From Trematomus loennbergii (taxonomy: Eukaryota > Chordata > Actinopteri > Perciformes > Nototheniidae), in NCBI GenBank assembly GCA_012861695.1, contig JAAOOA010000002.1:40909300-40973299 (forward strand): DNA of 64,000 nt, written 5' to 3'. Under the pieces are notes generated by a model that saw only the letters and a program-made list of their open reading frames with translations, was not told the DNA's origin and made no database searches. A program made the translations under genes and the position numbers. Shown here one piece after another: positions 61,101-64,000 of the stretch (the first letter of the stretch is position 1; each line of letters starts with the position of its first letter).

Positions 61101-61820
61101 CAAAACCATTTTACACAAACTAATGGGTGATGTAGCTCAAAGCTGCCAATACAAAGAAACAAGCAAAGTACATGCCTCTACTTTTACATTTACGATCAGG
61201 CTTACTGGTGATGATTGACACTTTGTAGTCTGTAATACTTACGTGTTATTAGAATTGAAATATCCTAATTTAATGGCTACAAGCACTGCAATGAAAAATA
61301 ACTATCCACTGAGGTCACCTGAGACGGAGCAGCTAAAAAATAATAAAGTTACATTACACATAAACATATTTGATGAGGGGGATGAGGGTTTATCTTTATT
61401 CTATTTGATGTATATAACGAGTTGATATTTAATCATGTGATAACTCTTCTGCAATACTTATTAGGTTATGTTTTGATCCCTCATTTATGTTATCTTAAGA
61501 AATATAATAATGAGTATTAAAATACATTAAATGGATTATTAATGAAGCTGCTATGAAGAGCATGGCAATGTTATATTGCTCTACGAAAAGTAGAGTGGAG
61601 ATTGTTTTGTCAGCTAAAAGGTTTTTGACCATAACAATCAAAGGTGTGCATTCTTATGGGAGCATTAACCTGTTTAATCATAAGGAGAGATTTTGGTTGC
61701 ACAGTTGACTTTTGACCTGGGACCAGACCACAATTAGACTTAAACTATCATCCTTTGTGGAAGAAAGTATATTGGAATTTAAGGCAGTACAAGTAATAAC
61801 AAAAACAACTTATACCTTAA

Positions 61821-62201
61821 AGGTGGGGTAGGTAATTCACTTCAGAAACACTTTTTGTTATATTCCATGGAATGCTCTTAACATCCCGATAGCAATGAAT
61901 ACATGAAGTGCTTTGACAAAAATACATACAAATATGTAATCTGTGGAAGCCGTAATACTGTAAAAAGCACGACCAATCATCTGATCCGGCCCGGCTAAAA
62001 TAACTGGATGGCCTACCTGCCTGTCAGCCTTCCATCTGTGCACAAACTTATCTCGTGCCCTCATTGGTCATGTGCGCGTTTGTGTGTGTTGGAGGAGGGG
62101 CTCTATAGGAAGTCTGAAGGAAGGGGCAGATTTTTTTCGGCTGCGTACTTTCAAATTCTAGCGCACTCGAGCTGGTTTCTCCATTCTTACCTACCCTACC
62201 T
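61821..62201 (-). mobile_element. TTAA-flanked MITE, copy 2 (piggyBac-like)
   Basis: The element is 381 bp and inverted relative to 3942-4331. It has AGGTGGGGTAGGTAA at the left, CTACCCTACCT at the right and TTAA on both sides (61817-61820 and 62202-62205). It shares 'GGCTGACAGGCAGGTAGGCC' (reverse) and 'TTCCATGGAATGCTCTTAAC' with copy 1. Confidence 0.78.
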
Positions 62202-62565
62202 TTAAATTAAAACATATTGAAACTACCCCTCTATTTATAAATGTTATACATGAAGCATAAAAGAGGAGATGCTTGTGTTTTTCTAAGCGACACACTTCAG
62301 GTTTTATTAGAAAAAGGAAGACCCTGTCTCTTTTAAATCTAGCATAATCCGTGACATCATTCTAATGCTCCCCCCGGTCCCCTGGAGCAATGCCACCGAC
62401 ACTCACACACACAAAAACACACACACTCTACTTCAAAATGGTAGGGGAATGCAAAAATCGTGACTGAGCACACACACAAATGCTGGGGGATTGCTAACAT
62501 CGTGACTGAGGCAGCCGGCTCCCCTCAGCACAGACACACACTGCACACACATTCAGCTTGTAGCA

Positions 62566-62588
62566 GTGTTTGTGTGTGTGTGTGTGTG
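62566..62588 (+). repeat. short (GT)n microsatellite
   Basis: About eleven GT units following a CA-rich stretch at 62400-62560. Confidence 0.85.
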
Positions 62589-63016
62589 AATGTTTTTGTC
62601 TGCTGGCTTTAGAAGTACAACAGATCACACTCGGTCCGGGATGAAAGTGCTCTTCTATTCAGGCGACATCATGCATCTGCCTCCATATTCATCAAGTACT
62701 TCAGCCAGCTGATTTCTTACATAGAATGGCACATTTCGTCTGACATGGTGCAGATGTATTGCAAACCAACCAGTGACCCTCTGTAATAAGTAGGAATGAG
62801 TTGTTATGAACTGCAGTGTCTAACAACTCGTTATGCTGTTAAATGCTGCCTCCTGTTGGTCCAAAACACTGTTTACTTTAATGTTTTAACCTTCACATTG
62901 CTTACTTGTACTTGAACATTGACAATTTGTTTTGCATGGTTTGTTTGCTTGTATGTCTATACTACTTACTACTGGCCATTTTCATGAAAGAAATGGTGAG
63001 AAAGGACACTTGCTGC

Positions 63017-63469
63017 CAGGGTTTGAGTTATAATCTGAGCTTTATGGGGGTCTTTAAAACTAACGTGTGCGCAGCAGCAGCCCTCTACTTGCTACAAACT
63101 TAAATATGAAAAGGTTCAACTACGCACACCACATAACACATCATCTCGGTTTGCGCAGCACGCTCACAGGCATAGATTGCGCAATAATTTATTGCCCACC
63201 TTGGAGGTGAAGTGCAGGCATATTGTCATTCAAGAGAGAATACGATGAGTAGTTCTTTTGGAATGCATGTTTTTCTTTTAGCCTATTTACCTCGTTAACG
63301 TAAATAATACTCGTTCCATTGACACATGCATTATTTGTGATTCAAATAATGGTTGTTGGTAATGTATTAGCGATCCCCACAGATGTATGATTTCACTGCT
63401 TTCATGGGAGCTCAGACCCCTCCTTATGGGAGCTCAGCTCCCATTGGCTCCCACATAACTCGAACCCTG
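63017..63469. mobile_element. hAT MITE, TSD CTTGCTGC
   Basis: The element is 453 bp. Termini CAGGGTTTGAGTTAT and its partner ATAACTCGAACCCTG are flanked by the perfect duplication CTTGCTGC (63009-63016 and 63470-63477). 'ATGGGAGCTCAG' is repeated twice near the right end. No coding capacity. Confidence 0.88.
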
Positions 63470-64000
63470 CTTGCTGCATTCATGTGGTGTCAGAATTATC
63501 GTGAAAAATTGTTCTCCACTGGTTAATGCCCAGATAGAAACAATAACCTTCTTAAGTCTTGCCAAGTCTCCTCATATAACACGAAAATCACGGTAGAGAG
63601 TGAATTTGGGGTTAATGATTCTCAGCAATAAAATTTTTTGGCATCCATGTTGTTTCCAAGTTTTAAGCTCAAAACAGTCGGAACAGTCGTAAGATCAACT
63701 TCCCATATTCTGTAAATGGGACCACCCAAGGAGCCAGTTAACGCACCATTGGCTGTAACAAAGGATCATGCTCTCTTAATGTTTGACTTCTTACATTAGA
63801 CAATACCAGTTTATTAGGTCTTCATCAAGCTAATAGGACACTATATAGACTTTTGCACTATTTTTGATTTAGTATTTTATTATATATGTTGCATTGTTGG
63901 AGGAGCTCAGGTCAGAAGAATTCCATTGCCATTTCTACACTGTAGCTTTGTGCATATGACCATAAAACCTTTGAATCTTTTGAATCTTTGAACTATAAGA

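Overview
This window is AT-rich nuclear DNA from a ray-finned fish, most likely a percomorph. It shows vertebrate-type spliced exons, very long introns, long CA/TG microsatellites, many hAT transposons with intact target-site duplications, a tRNA-derived SINE family, and LINE-tail repeats of the 'TTTATTGATCCC' type common in teleosts. Nothing prokaryotic or viral is evident. Almost all open frames over 60 codons are chance or repeat frames.

The only host gene I can support is one plus-strand gene represented by two internal coding exons at 13037-13112 and 54180-54348. Their joined translation matches the N-terminal, RUN-domain-proximal part of small G protein signaling modulator 2 (sgsm2), with sgsm1 as the alternative. 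The exons share an intron phase, have good splice sites and are separated by a 41-kb intron. The first exon and all exons after the 54180 one are not recognisable here. The window is therefore intron 1 (or its 3' part), exon 2, intron 2, exon 3 and the beginning of intron 3.

The introns are a transposon graveyard. Ten hAT-type insertions keep perfect 8-bp target-site duplications (starting at 5157, 8074, 9357, 15053, 16790, 20805, 30285, 49182, 54893 and 63017). An eleventh at 25376 has a decayed one. One hAT (16790-17650) keeps a transposase fragment and another relic (29236-29835) keeps a BED-finger fragment. A 2.7-kb Harbinger-like element (33097-35791) carries a broken minus-strand Myb/SANT-like gene. 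Two inverted copies of a TTAA-flanked MITE sit near the window ends (3942 and 61821). Several elements are nested, the deepest being three layers at 20805-23069. SINEs, LINE tails and at least three dispersed repeat families of uncertain class fill other parts.

Simple-sequence features include a 93-bp interstitial telomeric (TTAGGG)n tract at 12670, about 275 bp upstream of exon 2. A 291-bp TG tract begins about 260 bp after the exon 2 donor. Three long CA tracts, a 12-bp and a 9-bp minisatellite, and several strong hairpins are also present, notably one with 35-bp arms at 38409-38490. I did not find a new multi-gene system; the most interesting signals are the hAT cluster, the nested insertions, the telomeric tract and the long hairpin.
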